Below are positions 16,201 to 21,834 of a DNA stretch of 39,694 bases, one piece after another. Made by a program: the position numbers and the translations under genes. The stretch comes from an uncultured archaeon (lineage in GTDB: Archaea; Nanobdellota; Nanobdellia; Pacearchaeales; GW2011-AR1), in contig CAIQQL010000142.1 in assembly GCA_903873955.1 (NCBI GenBank), positions 1 to 39,694 of the forward strand, given 5' to 3'. Numbering within the stretch: the first letter of the stretch is position 1; the number at the start of each line of letters is the position of its first letter. Below the pieces are notes generated by a model, which was given only the letters and a program-made list of their open reading frames with translations, had not been told where the DNA came from and did not search any database.

Positions 16201-18621
16201 AAGGATATCTTTGGTGACATCAAAGGTGACCCATCCTATGGCCGCCTGGGCATTGATCACATCCGTATAAGAAGCATTGGCGGGCTGCGTGGTCCAGGTA
16301 AGCCCTGTTTCAGTCCAACTGCTGTTTGATACCCTGTTAATCAGCAAGGTTCGATTAGCTGTAGATGCAACAGTCTGAAACAAGGAAAGATTTGCATAAA
16401 TGACTTGTGCATTTGCAGGTATGCCCGTGGTATTGAAAAAAAGATAAGCGTGACCTGCCTGATTTGTTCTTGCACGTACAATAAGTGTTGTTCCGGTTCC
16501 ATAATTGGTTCCTGCATTATTTTGAAGCACATACGTATCATTCATACTGGGTTGCAGCTGTTCAAGAAAACCAGGGTCTTCAGGAGTCAAAGTGAATGCA
16601 TACCTCTCTCCAGGAGAGAGTTCCATGACAAAGTCCCAGTCTCCTTCACAGATACCTGCGCTAAAATTCCAGGTTCTGCATTTGTACAGTGCATTGCCTT
16701 TTGCTACTGCTTCAACAAGGGCTGAGCTGAAATTGAGATTTGTTGGATCGATGGCATAGGTCTGTGTTGTCGCATAATCATCTAGAGTTATATTCGGTAA
16801 ATCTATGCCTAACACGACTTGTGTTGTATTCTTTTGCGTGAGATTATAAAAGGTGATATGGGTGAGATGAGAGTCTTTCTCAGAGAAGTCAACAGAAAGT
16901 GTCGCCTTTGTAGTGGAAAAAAGTGCATAGGTTTTTTGTGGGGAGGCAGGAGTAGTGCTCATGACGCCGCGCATGGTCCTGGTCACTTGTGCTGAAGGCT
17001 GGTCATCAATCTCAGGGATACTGCGGTTATTGTCATCAACCAAAGTCAGGTTTGCATCAACATAATTTCCATTCTTATCCTGTAAGACTAAAGTAAAGTT
17101 GATAAGTGCTCCAACCTCGATAGTTATATTGTTGCTTAGAAGGTTGATCCCATTTTGAATGGCGGTGAAGGATACCTGATCAACTCCCGTAAACTCAGGG
17201 GCTGCCGAGAAAGTAGCAATGGTCCCTTCTAGATCGATATGGATATGCTCTGAACCATGGGCTATAAACAAAGGTGAAGAGGTGTTATCGGTGAGATAAT
17301 CACTGAGATTAAGCGTATAATTTTCTCCAGAAGCAAAAGAAAAGTCGGGTATTTGGAAGGAGGTCAAATTACCTTCCTCATTTGAAAGATTGGAGGGTTC
17401 AGCGATACCCTTTGTGTTATTGCTTGCGTTTTGATTTCCAGGGATGAATATTGTGCTATAAGCTTCTTTTAGGGTGAGGTTATCAGAGACTAGGAGTATG
17501 CTTGCTTCATAAGCCTGACCTGGCTGTAGACTAAATTCCTCAGGGTTGAATGGCAATATCAATCGTCGTTCATTGCCCAGATAATCCTGACCGAATCCAA
17601 AAGTCGATACGTTATAGGTTGTGCTGACAATGAAGGAATTTCCTGTCACTTGCAGAGAAAGATCGCTTTCATTGAGCAATTGTGCGTCCGTATGCACAGA
17701 GTTGGGGACCAGGCTGATATTTTGTCCGTCAATGGGATAACTTGCCCGTGTGGTGATGTCTACAAACCCTGAAAGGGTCTTGATTGTAAATTGTGACGCT
17801 TCCTGGGCTGAGGCGAGGACAAACATGCTGCTCTGCAAAATTGATAGGGCTGCTTTAATGATCTTGTCCTTGAACAGAGGATACGCCAGGCTCGAAATCA
17901 TAGTGAATCTTGGCTGAGCAAGCACAAAGGAATAGAAAGGAAGGGCAAGGCCCTCCGTGATCGGAGGGACACTTGGCGATTCCTTTTGGGGTTGCTCTGC
18001 CTGCAGAGTCTCTGAGGCGGAGAATGTGAGGTCATTTGAAGGTTGATCTGTGCTTGTAGGATTTGAAGGTGGTGATGTGATAGGAGAGGTTTCAGTCGGG
18101 GTGCTTGTGTCGAGGGTATTTTGATTTGATGGGGTGCTTGACGTACTGGTATCAGAGGTATTATCCACAGGAATATAGACTCCTTTTCCTCCATCGGCAG
18201 GAGTGGAATTATCTGCAGATGGCCTGCTAAAGGTAAGGTTAAAATACACTTTGGGGTAGAGATCATCTTTTCCTAAAAACCCGAAACCCTCTCCAGACCC
18301 GGTAAGATTTTTCCCTAGAATGAAATAGCTTGCATTCATGAATGAGATATTCTCGTTATATTCCCGTAGTTCGGTCAATGGGATGGTCTTGGTGAGGTTA
18401 TTTACCGTGAGTAGGACCATAGCCTGAGAGGGGATGAACTCACCTTCGTGCAAGGAAAAGGCAAGGTAAATGGGCTCTGGGCCGCTTGTTGCAATACTTA
18501 CCTTGGGGAGAAGGAGGAATAAGCAGATAAAACTAAAAAATACGATTAACCCTAAGCGCAGTTTGGCTTCATCCCCTTTTAGACATTTAGGAAAATATAC
18601 TCCTTCTTTCAAATAATTCAT
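7258..18621 (-). CDS. Giant secreted multidomain surface protein, 3787 aa
   Basis: An uninterrupted 11.4-kb frame. Residues 22-45 form a signal peptide or anchor. After that come a Ser/Thr/Pro linker (about 145-205), a second hydrophobic stretch (about 225-275), a cadherin-like beta domain (about 410-500), a DNRLRE/CBM96-like domain (about 694-855; TYVLQNNAGTNYGTG) and a LamG-like lectin domain (about 905-1115). Many Ig-like/Bacterial Ig repeats follow, each with a Y-(F/Y)-F-N-A motif and phrases like GLYFFNASANDTS. A sialidase/BNR-like beta-propeller (about 2020-2365) lies inside a DUF11-like domain. Two copies of a roughly 240-residue block sit at about 1350-1592 and 3037-3280. A run of ten glycines occupies 3391-3400. 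The last ~190 residues resemble the small secreted proteins encoded at 20221-22494. N-glycosylation sequons are dense. There is no C-terminal membrane span or sorting motif, so attachment may use the N-terminal segment or a partner. The likely role is adhesion, a surface layer or a fibre. Confidence 0.85.
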   Translation of the reverse strand: MNYLKEGVYFPKCLKGDEAKLRLGLIVFFSFICLFLLLPKVSIATSGPEPIYLAFSLHEGEFIPSQAMVLLTVNNLTKTIPLTELREYNENISFMNASYFILGKNLTGSGEGFGFLGKDDLYPKVYFNLTFSRPSADNSTPADGGKGVYIPVDNTSDTSTSSTPSNQNTLDTSTPTETSPITSPPSNPTSTDQPSNDLTFSASETLQAEQPQKESPSVPPITEGLALPFYSFVLAQPRFTMISSLAYPLFKDKIIKAALSILQSSMFVLASAQEASQFTIKTLSGFVDITTRASYPIDGQNISLVPNSVHTDAQLLNESDLSLQVTGNSFIVSTTYNVSTFGFGQDYLGNERRLILPFNPEEFSLQPGQAYEASILLVSDNLTLKEAYSTIFIPGNQNASNNTKGIAEPSNLSNEEGNLTSFQIPDFSFASGENYTLNLSDYLTDNTSSPLFIAHGSEHIHIDLEGTIATFSAAPEFTGVDQVSFTAIQNGINLLSNNITIEVGALINFTLVLQDKNGNYVDANLTLVDDNNRSIPEIDDQPSAQVTRTMRGVMSTTPASPQKTYALFSTTKATLSVDFSEKDSHLTHITFYNLTQKNTTQVVLGIDLPNITLDDYATTQTYAIDPTNLNFSSALVEAVAKGNALYKCRTWNFSAGICEGDWDFVMELSPGERYAFTLTPEDPGFLEQLQPSMNDTYVLQNNAGTNYGTGTTLIVRARTNQAGHAYLFFNTTGIPANAQVIYANLSLFQTVASTANRTLLINRVSNSSWTETGLTWTTQPANASYTDVINAQAAIGWVTFDVTKDILNFLNGTYPNYGWEIQDAVESGTTTIYTHTFASKENTNTSAVPELNIYFVIPSLIQFTDPTPFDEASSNNKSFIANISINETGLTQLIWNWNGTNYSVFDPSVMLLMPFNNVSALKENTTFVDDLATNNSGTLYNGTAPLTNGRYGSALSFDGANDIMYVRGSSNLNISGNLSFGLWLNPNANQPLDTILENSLVAGAGYRMWMLNSSVIGCTINTTTAFYSINTSIPRGSWSQIFCTYNDTGLGIYSNGALAGAVSAGGRIRGGSSLLYVGASGKVAGRNYTGYLDDLIIYNRSLPQRDIALRYVSTLYQTASNSSWQLEINQSYDDSSQTTKTYYACALERYGSTNCTEVRNITFTSYTPPTINLLAPLNTTTINDSDQVNFSFVASDTINASFSCSIYLDNVLNFTNSTTLNGTTTNFSIDSITYGTHNWSVTCFNGVLSNSSEFRTFTRKDTLPPTADPLFPDNNTLRTPANVSFNCNATDNLGLSNISLFINNNLNQTRAVSGITNTSTFGVLLSNGRYLWSCRAQDLMSNSNYSVNYTLTINSSAIPDSSKFGGRTTNWSNVSDLHNVCDGLAVVENVTGGMIQWNDCVDVAYQNLTSFIKISTNLTSVEVSLNPTFNSSANIALYNLTGWDATPDILMNDQICDSADCLNPIYDINSGSLTFSVTHFTNYSATGSARLTIWDQNDSSITGGGRMACSGNPERFYANYTRNSNGTTITGATCVVNFTDSTGNAMAYNATSAYYEFNRTFNVTGVRTYNIRCTRAGLTTITLNDFINVTDCYPPQVQFAPPTENSSTFLNRNILRINVTATDSNLARITIYLYNSSQSLINTTSSGSSPFLFNFTGLADGLYFFNASANDTSRFTNNTETRNVTIDTLTPSINFTTPTDLSGSTINRSYILANISANDTNLANISIFLYNASRALVNTTNSSSSPLYVNLTNLADGLYFFNATACDIVNHCNITETRNTTVAVPPLVALISPADNYYNSSLGVNITFVANISDNGNLANCSLWLNASGTWLKNQTVNLTGFQNTTNFTVRNIGYTSFLWNVQCFDYARNVGWGSANRTVILAFQDTTPPLVPLVSVEMTLYGINSSAFIYAVVNDSSPIASVQGNVTLPDSSMQIFNLSYNPILLRYEGYFSKTSLLGMYNVTILAKDYAGNLNNTQTTTFQVVQPNLTASKEDFPDPVQIGTFLNYTINTSAIILPGIVPLAFNDLHTIVSNAYFKDAPRIIKTKAGTLIIPYNQNTLKTVDNGNQDLYVVRSTNAGVNWSSPIQATNEVGHDAFPYAFEDKNGSLFIVYTHMDSNGSIWADGDVWLIQSFDDGLTWSEPYALTYTPGFTERQPLMLQDDSGMYYIAYEAGDGELYIQNSTSPLGGFSSRVQLTNNSYGDVDISADFKEGMFYFAWSPFDPVNNTLQNIFFANTTNPLVFNALDNNRKGITNNVFRTYESSITHDAAGNLYIGWSSTTNVSDNNWAYDSQINATSRELFMAVSYNNGITWDIKRLTTNNRSDGYPSIVQGGKDGVYYITAMIADPANGNMAVAFGQRDYAPSDAINVTIADTLPAGVDIINLSEGGSIQGNTVRWVYPVIYSGQTNAFKITVRINESLSNSTSITNFANISYFDSLSRLIGTYYLNASTTIIDTLAPLVQIIAPTSGTLINQSLPYTIQINVTDNALVNKVIMNLTYPNGSIQTIPLTYNAITRFYEFTGLNTSILGGFNITIFANDTTGNRNTTSSSWFYIINSPPTIPTNITCNGGSCSGYFNTTLSLNCSGSTDADNNTLTYHVEAFFAPQRGNSTLINASFETGNQSFTFYPNLYGTSATPQAIGRRTINESCVSGYCLGTELNVNTPLTNTSISGGWNVSLNVTDSPTSVEVSFHYRLRISDSTEPYENVTLMLKNITDGTVIAGPALLGAWGNQYVDQYLQGNATYRMVPTYGGNYSFDIGCKLSPVDSTSDYGGCWIDDVQVKAVNTSYTAKQWQEIGIHWANSTLLWNIFNEQPQTGVDFRCRAIDSGSLTYTPYFNLNANGTIIVDVKPPVITFLSPTPDSGSIVYTPYIPINTMAVDNGVVSNITIYVYNASGALINVSSANGGYYYLNRTGLVNGTYFFNASSCDTSGNCNNTEKRNITLAIDIIPPSLTLISPANNSIDGDGFVTLSYSASDNKNITRIELYINGAVVQGVSLLSPSVNASFNYTLGNGTYTWRVRTYDVGGNFNDSETRVIRYIIESLPLTDPTLFNGNTTNWSSLPDLTRVCNGTAILETDYDKVIWPGCVNVTYQSFDAYTNLTYNNVTVTFGVDMSFNSTATIFIKNLPWTETPDVYMNGVICNTSICTNVSYSNLTGIASFTVTHFTSYTTGSKSRLTIWDETDSGVFRGGQTKFPGQPVTFFANYTRISNNNFISGSICIINFSDSKGNVMIENTTVNLYQYTRSFISNGTFNWTVNCAKSGSDTLTTMDSVLINGSASDTLAPTIVFANPTDNSSSSTNSSILINVSALDGQSGVRNVTLYVYNASGSLLNFTNVSTNYLFLSFNPPAQGVYYFNASSCDVSNNCAWTETRNVTLDYIAPNVTIISAVSGGGGGGGGGGSGPKTEYSNTLTNNFTVNLSDDRSGIRNATIFIYDNATGALINMTTVTFVPKVLNTILGIVVQLVEGVYKWFYQAFDFAGNRAVSGWNDTLIIDTTPPIVNALIPNASLTNTTSYPLLQQFSCNATDSIGLRNLSLYLTNSQNQSFSLVQTTDVNGTSSVTVNWTVQLYTGNYTWNCLAYDLSGNYNWSGGNRSIQVAFDSSLLYQVFYGNSTAMKLLGNSSILFNFGTDPVKNIYFVNKDRSISWASLQAIGRTKSNGNASNDFNEVDQVLNLSIYPGNVNDSYSIDGSTPRTSATYNIYGTPLQYVPTIKSTNSTAFKTGMLWDTTQDLGTGEFSTAVNEDLVFVAAINSSQQGAFGSYDYEIKVPIALENYKGSSHLLNIYYEI

Positions 18622-18667
18622 AGTGCTTTAAGCAAAAGCAACCCCTTGCCAGATTAGGGATATATTT

Positions 18668-18731
18668 GTTTTTATACCTTTGTGTATGTAGTGTAAAGAG
18701 GCCCAGATAAACAGAATTGAGGTAGTGTAAA
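18668..18731 (-). promoter_or_regulatory. Promoter region of the giant gene: TATA box plus 10-bp direct repeats
   Basis: A TATA-like GGTATAAAAAC lies at 18668-18678 on the minus strand, about 50 bp before the ATG at 18621, giving a short 5' leader. Upstream of it, TTTACACTAC occurs twice in the same orientation, at 18688-18697 and 18722-18731 (34 bp apart, about three helical turns). This placement suits a regulator binding site. No SD is convincing; an AAGGGG run lies about 16 nt before the ATG. Confidence 0.4.
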
Positions 18732-18734
18732 CGC

Positions 18735-20084
18735 TTAATGCCTAAGCTTCCTATCCCATTGATTGTGGTTGTTGTGATGGTGTCTTTGGCTGGCTGTCGC
18801 ATTTAAGGTACGCTTCTTTTTGGCAGGCAGGCCATAGATTGGCTTTTCCACAATGATGATTTCATCACGGGTATCTTTCTTCTCTTTATCGCAGCAACAG
18901 CAGCAAAGGATCAGGAGAAGGATCATGAGCAGGATAGGCAAGAGGATACAGATCAAGGAGGAGACATTGAGCACTTCCCTATTCACGGTCGTTGGGGCGG
19001 GAGTTTGGATCTCACTGATATAATAGGGTGAGGCCCTTATGCCCAAGTCCACCTTGTCTCCATGGATGCGATCGAACCAGAAGATGATGTCCTCTAACCC
19101 ATCTCCATTGAGATCGATGCCTTTGCGTTCTCCAATCCTCAAGGTAAGGGGCATACCTATAGGGAGGATGGAAAGCAGGATGGTCTCGTTCCCCATGCCT
19201 TCAACTCGGGCATAGTAAGTCCCATTCTTGAATTCGAACATGAACCTGTCCATTTCACGCATGGCATGGGTGTACCCATCAATGAGCTGTTGATCAGAGA
19301 CGGGATAGGTTATCCTGACATTTTCACATATTCCATTTTGCTGACAATCTAAAGGAATCGTTTGATTCACAGGGAAAGTTTCATTGGATGATCCTCCCGG
19401 ACTTGGGCCGGTCGGATACGTGGGATTGGTTGGGGGCTGAGTGCAAGGATTTTTTGGATCAAGATAGAAGAAATAGGTGAGGTTATGGGTTGGAGGAGAG
19501 GGGAGCACCATCTGATAATCAACGGTAGTATTGGTAAAGGATATCCCTCGAATGATAGGTGTGACATAGATTGGAGTGGCCCCTTGTTGGAGCAATCCTA
19601 CAAAGTAGGTGCCTGATAGAGCGTGCATTTTAGCGGCAGATAGGAGCAGGGTATTGCCATTCACCAGAAAAGTCGCATTGTCATAAAAGACATATTTGGC
19701 AGAAACAGGGCTCCCGTCTGATATCCCTATGAATGTGTTAACTGTGGTGTAATTCCCGGCAGTGACCAGGTTCCAATTGATGACGGATAGAGTGGAGGCA
19801 TATAACGGGCTCTGGTAGCATTGGTCTAACTTCAGGTCCTTCCCTTCAACCGTAGCTTCTGCACCATTGAAGGTAAGATTATCATATAATCCGTTAGCTC
19901 CCACTAAGCCATAATATCCGTGCCAGATAGAAGGTGTTAAGTGGAGACTGAGGGTATATGCCTGTCCACCATGACCAGTCGATACTACATGCCCGCTTAG
20001 TTGGGGGAAAAGCATTAGGAAAATGAGGATAACGCTTAGAAACGAAAGAAGGATGAGGACAGCTACCACAATCTTTTTTTGCAT
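18735..20084 (-). CDS. Membrane-anchored surface protein sharing a domain with the small secreted paralogues
   Basis: A 449-residue protein with an N-terminal signal/TM (about 4-30). Residues about 36-195 resemble the three small secreted proteins across the divergent gap: HGGQ at the start, SIWHGYYG matching their RWQGYLG, TYFVGLL matching their FLTGVF, and VDYQMVLPSP followed by LTYFFYLDP matching their closing YQLMVP and YYFYVSL. A Pro/Ser linker follows, then a second domain with DLNGDGLEDIIF (about 329-340), a calcium-loop motif as in FG-GAP/dockerin-like repeats. A C-terminal span ends in five consecutive cysteines (394-398) and a 51-residue charged, His/Asn-rich cytoplasmic tail. Lipid modification of the cysteines is possible but speculative. 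It lies 113 bp upstream of the giant gene on the same strand, making it a natural candidate anchor or partner. No known family was recognised. Confidence 0.7.
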   Translation of the reverse strand: MQKKIVVAVLILLSFLSVILIFLMLFPQLSGHVVSTGHGGQAYTLSLHLTPSIWHGYYGLVGANGLYDNLTFNGAEATVEGKDLKLDQCYQSPLYASTLSVINWNLVTAGNYTTVNTFIGISDGSPVSAKYVFYDNATFLVNGNTLLLSAAKMHALSGTYFVGLLQQGATPIYVTPIIRGISFTNTTVDYQMVLPSPPTHNLTYFFYLDPKNPCTQPPTNPTYPTGPSPGGSSNETFPVNQTIPLDCQQNGICENVRITYPVSDQQLIDGYTHAMREMDRFMFEFKNGTYYARVEGMGNETILLSILPIGMPLTLRIGERKGIDLNGDGLEDIIFWFDRIHGDKVDLGIRASPYYISEIQTPAPTTVNREVLNVSSLICILLPILLMILLLILCCCCCDKEKKDTRDEIIIVEKPIYGLPAKKKRTLNATASQRHHHNNHNQWDRKLRH

Positions 20085-20102
20085 GGGTTTGGTAAGAATT
20101 AA

Positions 20103-20114
20103 GATTATATAAAC
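20103..20114 (-). promoter_or_regulatory. TATA-like box for the 449-aa protein gene
   Basis: GTTTATATAATC on the minus strand is centred about 25 bp before the ATG at 20084. No SD is present, which contrasts with the divergent small-protein genes. Confidence 0.55.
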
Positions 20115-20161
20115 TTAATTTAGGGATCTGTCTTTTGTTCTTACAGTATTTTTCAGAGAAA

Positions 20162-20218
20162 TATTTATAAAGAATAGCCGTGTTATTGGAATATCTTATC
20201 AAAAGAATGAAAGGAGGT
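20162..20218 (+). promoter_or_regulatory. Promoter and strong SD of small secreted protein 1
   Basis: The TATA-like TATTTATAAAG starts at 20162, about 50 bp before the gene. The SD AAAGGAGGT (20210-20218) is fully complementary to the usual archaeal 16S 3' end. The distance to the second ATG (20224) is more typical than to the first (20221). Confidence 0.6.
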
Positions 20219-20220
20219 TA

Positions 20221-20907
20221 ATGATGATATCTAAAACATATACAGCTATTTTCGGGTTATTGGGGGTTCTGATCGTTTCGTTAGCAGTCTTTGGCAGTTT
20301 TGCCTTGGCTTCAACTCCTACTCCAGCCGGCGCAGTTAATATCTCTGTGATCGACTATGGAAGTGCGACTGAAACTACAGCCACAACCGTGAATGCTTCA
20401 TATGGTAATATTAGCAGACTAGACCTTACGGCCAATGCTTCCACTAAGAGGTGGCATGGATATTTTGGTAACATAACTGCCTCCCTTAAATTGGGGAATG
20501 GTTCCGCGGTCTTTTATGACTTTGGAGGCGCCCAGATAAACACGGTTTTTGCCACATCGACAAATTCCTTTGCCTGGGGTCAGTTAGTTGCTGCAACAGC
20601 CTCTAATGTTGATACTGCCTGGGGTTATACGACCAATGCAGCTGATAATGCTTCTAAAGTGTTCAGTGGATCAGGTACAGTAGAAAACATCGCTTCAGTC
20701 CCAACTGTTACTACAGTCGGGTCTTTTGTGACCGGCGCTTTTGCAGATAGTACTCCAACAACGAGAGGTGACTTTGCCTTCGGCGCAGTCGTCTACAATC
20801 CAGCAAAAACTGGTTTTGATAGTAGTGCAACGTACAGTTATCAATTGATGGTTCCAACCGGAGTCCAAAACAGTCAGCAATATTATCTCTACATGAGCCT
20901 CAAGTAA
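20221..20907 (+). CDS. Small secreted protein 1, tandem paralogue family
   Basis: About 228 residues (ATG at 20221; ATG at 20224 is better spaced from the SD). A signal peptide (about 8-30) ends FALAS, and the mature part starts TPTPAGAVN. The mature domain has RWHGYFGNI, LGNGSAVFYDFG, TVFATSTNSFAW, a late FVTGAFADST, and FGAVVYNPAKTGFDS, closing with YQLMVPTG and YYLYMSLK. The two following genes repeat this motif order, so the three arose by tandem duplication; this copy is the most divergent. It has no membrane span after the signal, so it should be released or held by protein contacts. It contains N-x-S/T sequons. The strong SD suggests an abundant product. No database family is recognised; it is probably a beta-rich surface subunit. 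Confidence 0.75.
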   Translation: MMISKTYTAIFGLLGVLIVSLAVFGSFALASTPTPAGAVNISVIDYGSATETTATTVNASYGNISRLDLTANASTKRWHGYFGNITASLKLGNGSAVFYDFGGAQINTVFATSTNSFAWGQLVAATASNVDTAWGYTTNAADNASKVFSGSGTVENIASVPTVTTVGSFVTGAFADSTPTTRGDFAFGAVVYNPAKTGFDSSATYSYQLMVPTGVQNSQQYYLYMSLK

Positions 20908-20944
20908 AAATTTTTATTTTTATTTTTATTTTTTCCTTTCTTTT
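20908..20944 (+). terminator. T-rich terminator after small protein 1
   Basis: Runs of five or six T separated by single A residues start immediately after the TAA stop. This is the archaeal oligo-T termination signature; no hairpin is evident. Confidence 0.55.
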
Positions 20945-20953
20945 ATCTTTCCC

Positions 20954-21024
20954 CGTCATAGTAATGTTTATAAATCTGGGACCCTCCGTATAACCAGTAT
21001 CATACTAAAAAGGTGAAAGGAGGT
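20954..21024 (+). promoter_or_regulatory. Copied promoter and tandem SD of small secreted protein 2
   Basis: CGTCATAG (20954-20961) lies 4 nt before the TATA box GTTTATAAAT (20966-20975), the same arrangement as upstream of paralogue 3. The leader ends GGTGAAAGGAGGTT (21012-21025), in which both GGTGA and AAAGGAGGT can pair with the 16S 3' end. Confidence 0.6.
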
Positions 21025-21030
21025 TCAAAC

Positions 21031-21708
21031 ATGAAAAAACAATTTCTATTATATGCTATAGCCCTATCAGTTTTGGCTATTGCGTTCGCACTCTGTGCTT
21101 CATTCACACTTGCTATCCCAACACCATCTGGTGCTAATGGGACTGCAACGTATATGGGAAGATATACACAGACAGACTCTGGAACCGCTGTTGCTGAAGG
21201 AGGAAATGTCAGCCTTCTCAATCTCAGTGCTAGCCTTACGACGCATAGATGGCAGGGTTTCTTAGGTTCAGTCTCAAGCAATCTTGCTTTAGGAAACGGA
21301 TCAAGTGTCCTTTACAACTTTGGAAAGGCTCGACTTGACACAGTTTTTGCCACGACTAACAGTGGAGCGTATAGTTGGTTAACCTTACAAGCTGGTGCAG
21401 ATACCGATGTCAATGACCTCTGGGCTTTTGATGGTACGGGTGGTGCAGACAATGCAACAACCGCTTTCAATGCAACTTCCACAGTAAAGGGTATTTCTGT
21501 TCCTGCAGCTAAGACTACGGGTGGATTTATTACCGGTCTCTTCAATGATGGAACTAACGCTGGCAAGGATAATATTGCCTTCGGCGCAGTCGTCTACAAT
21601 CCAGCAAAGCCAGGATTAGATGGAGTCAACTATGAGTATCAACTTATGGTTCCAACCAACACTGCCTCAACTGAAACCTATTACTTCTACGTAAGTCTCG
21701 CAGAGTAA
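21031..21708 (+). CDS. Small secreted protein 2, tandem paralogue family
   Basis: A 225-residue protein. A GTG at 21013 would extend the frame, but that codon lies within the SD region, so ATG at 21031 is taken, 7 nt after GGAGG. The signal peptide (about 1-27) ends SFTLAIPTPSGA. The mature domain is close to paralogue 3: GGNVSLLNLSA, TTHRWQGFLGSV, LGNGSSVLYNFG, DTVFATTNSGA, LTLQAGADTDVND, GFITGLFNDGT, FGAVVYNPAKPGLDG and a YYFYVSLAE end. No cysteine or membrane span appears in the mature part. The same ending appears in altered form in the 449-aa protein and at the C-terminus of the giant protein. Likely an abundant extracellular beta-rich subunit; family unnamed to my knowledge. Confidence 0.78.
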   Translation: MKKQFLLYAIALSVLAIAFALCASFTLAIPTPSGANGTATYMGRYTQTDSGTAVAEGGNVSLLNLSASLTTHRWQGFLGSVSSNLALGNGSSVLYNFGKARLDTVFATTNSGAYSWLTLQAGADTDVNDLWAFDGTGGADNATTAFNATSTVKGISVPAAKTTGGFITGLFNDGTNAGKDNIAFGAVVYNPAKPGLDGVNYEYQLMVPTNTASTETYYFYVSLAE

Positions 21709-21755
21709 TCCGACTTTATTTTTTATTTTTTATTCTTTTTCTTCCTTTTTTCCCA
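21709..21755 (+). terminator. T-rich terminator after small protein 2
   Basis: A pyrimidine tract with repeated runs of four to six T begins a few bases after the stop codon, parallel to that of paralogue 1. Confidence 0.5.
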
Positions 21756-21756
21756 T

Positions 21757-21827
21757 CGTCATAGAAACGTTTATAAATCTCAGCCTCTAAATAGAGACAG
21801 TATTATATAAAAAAGGTGAAAGGAGGT
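21757..21827 (+). promoter_or_regulatory. Copied promoter and tandem SD of small secreted protein 3
   Basis: CGTCATAG (21757-21764) and GTTTATAAAT (21769-21778) repeat the arrangement before paralogue 2. The leader ends GGTGAAAGGAGGTT, with AAAGGAGGT at 21819-21827, 7 nt before the ATG at 21835. Confidence 0.6.
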
Positions 21828-21834
21828 TAATAAC

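Noticed and set aside
18798..18813. The 16-mer CGCATTTAAGGTACGC occurs here and again at 36515-36530.
   Set aside because: One copy is inside coding sequence and one in a gap with no shared context. A single repeated 16-mer is not surprising by chance in about 40 kb counted on both strands.
21013..21030. GTG at 21013 as start of small protein 2.
   Set aside because: The codon lies in the SD region AAAGGAGGT, and the signal peptide begins properly at ATG 21031, matching the paralogue at 21835.
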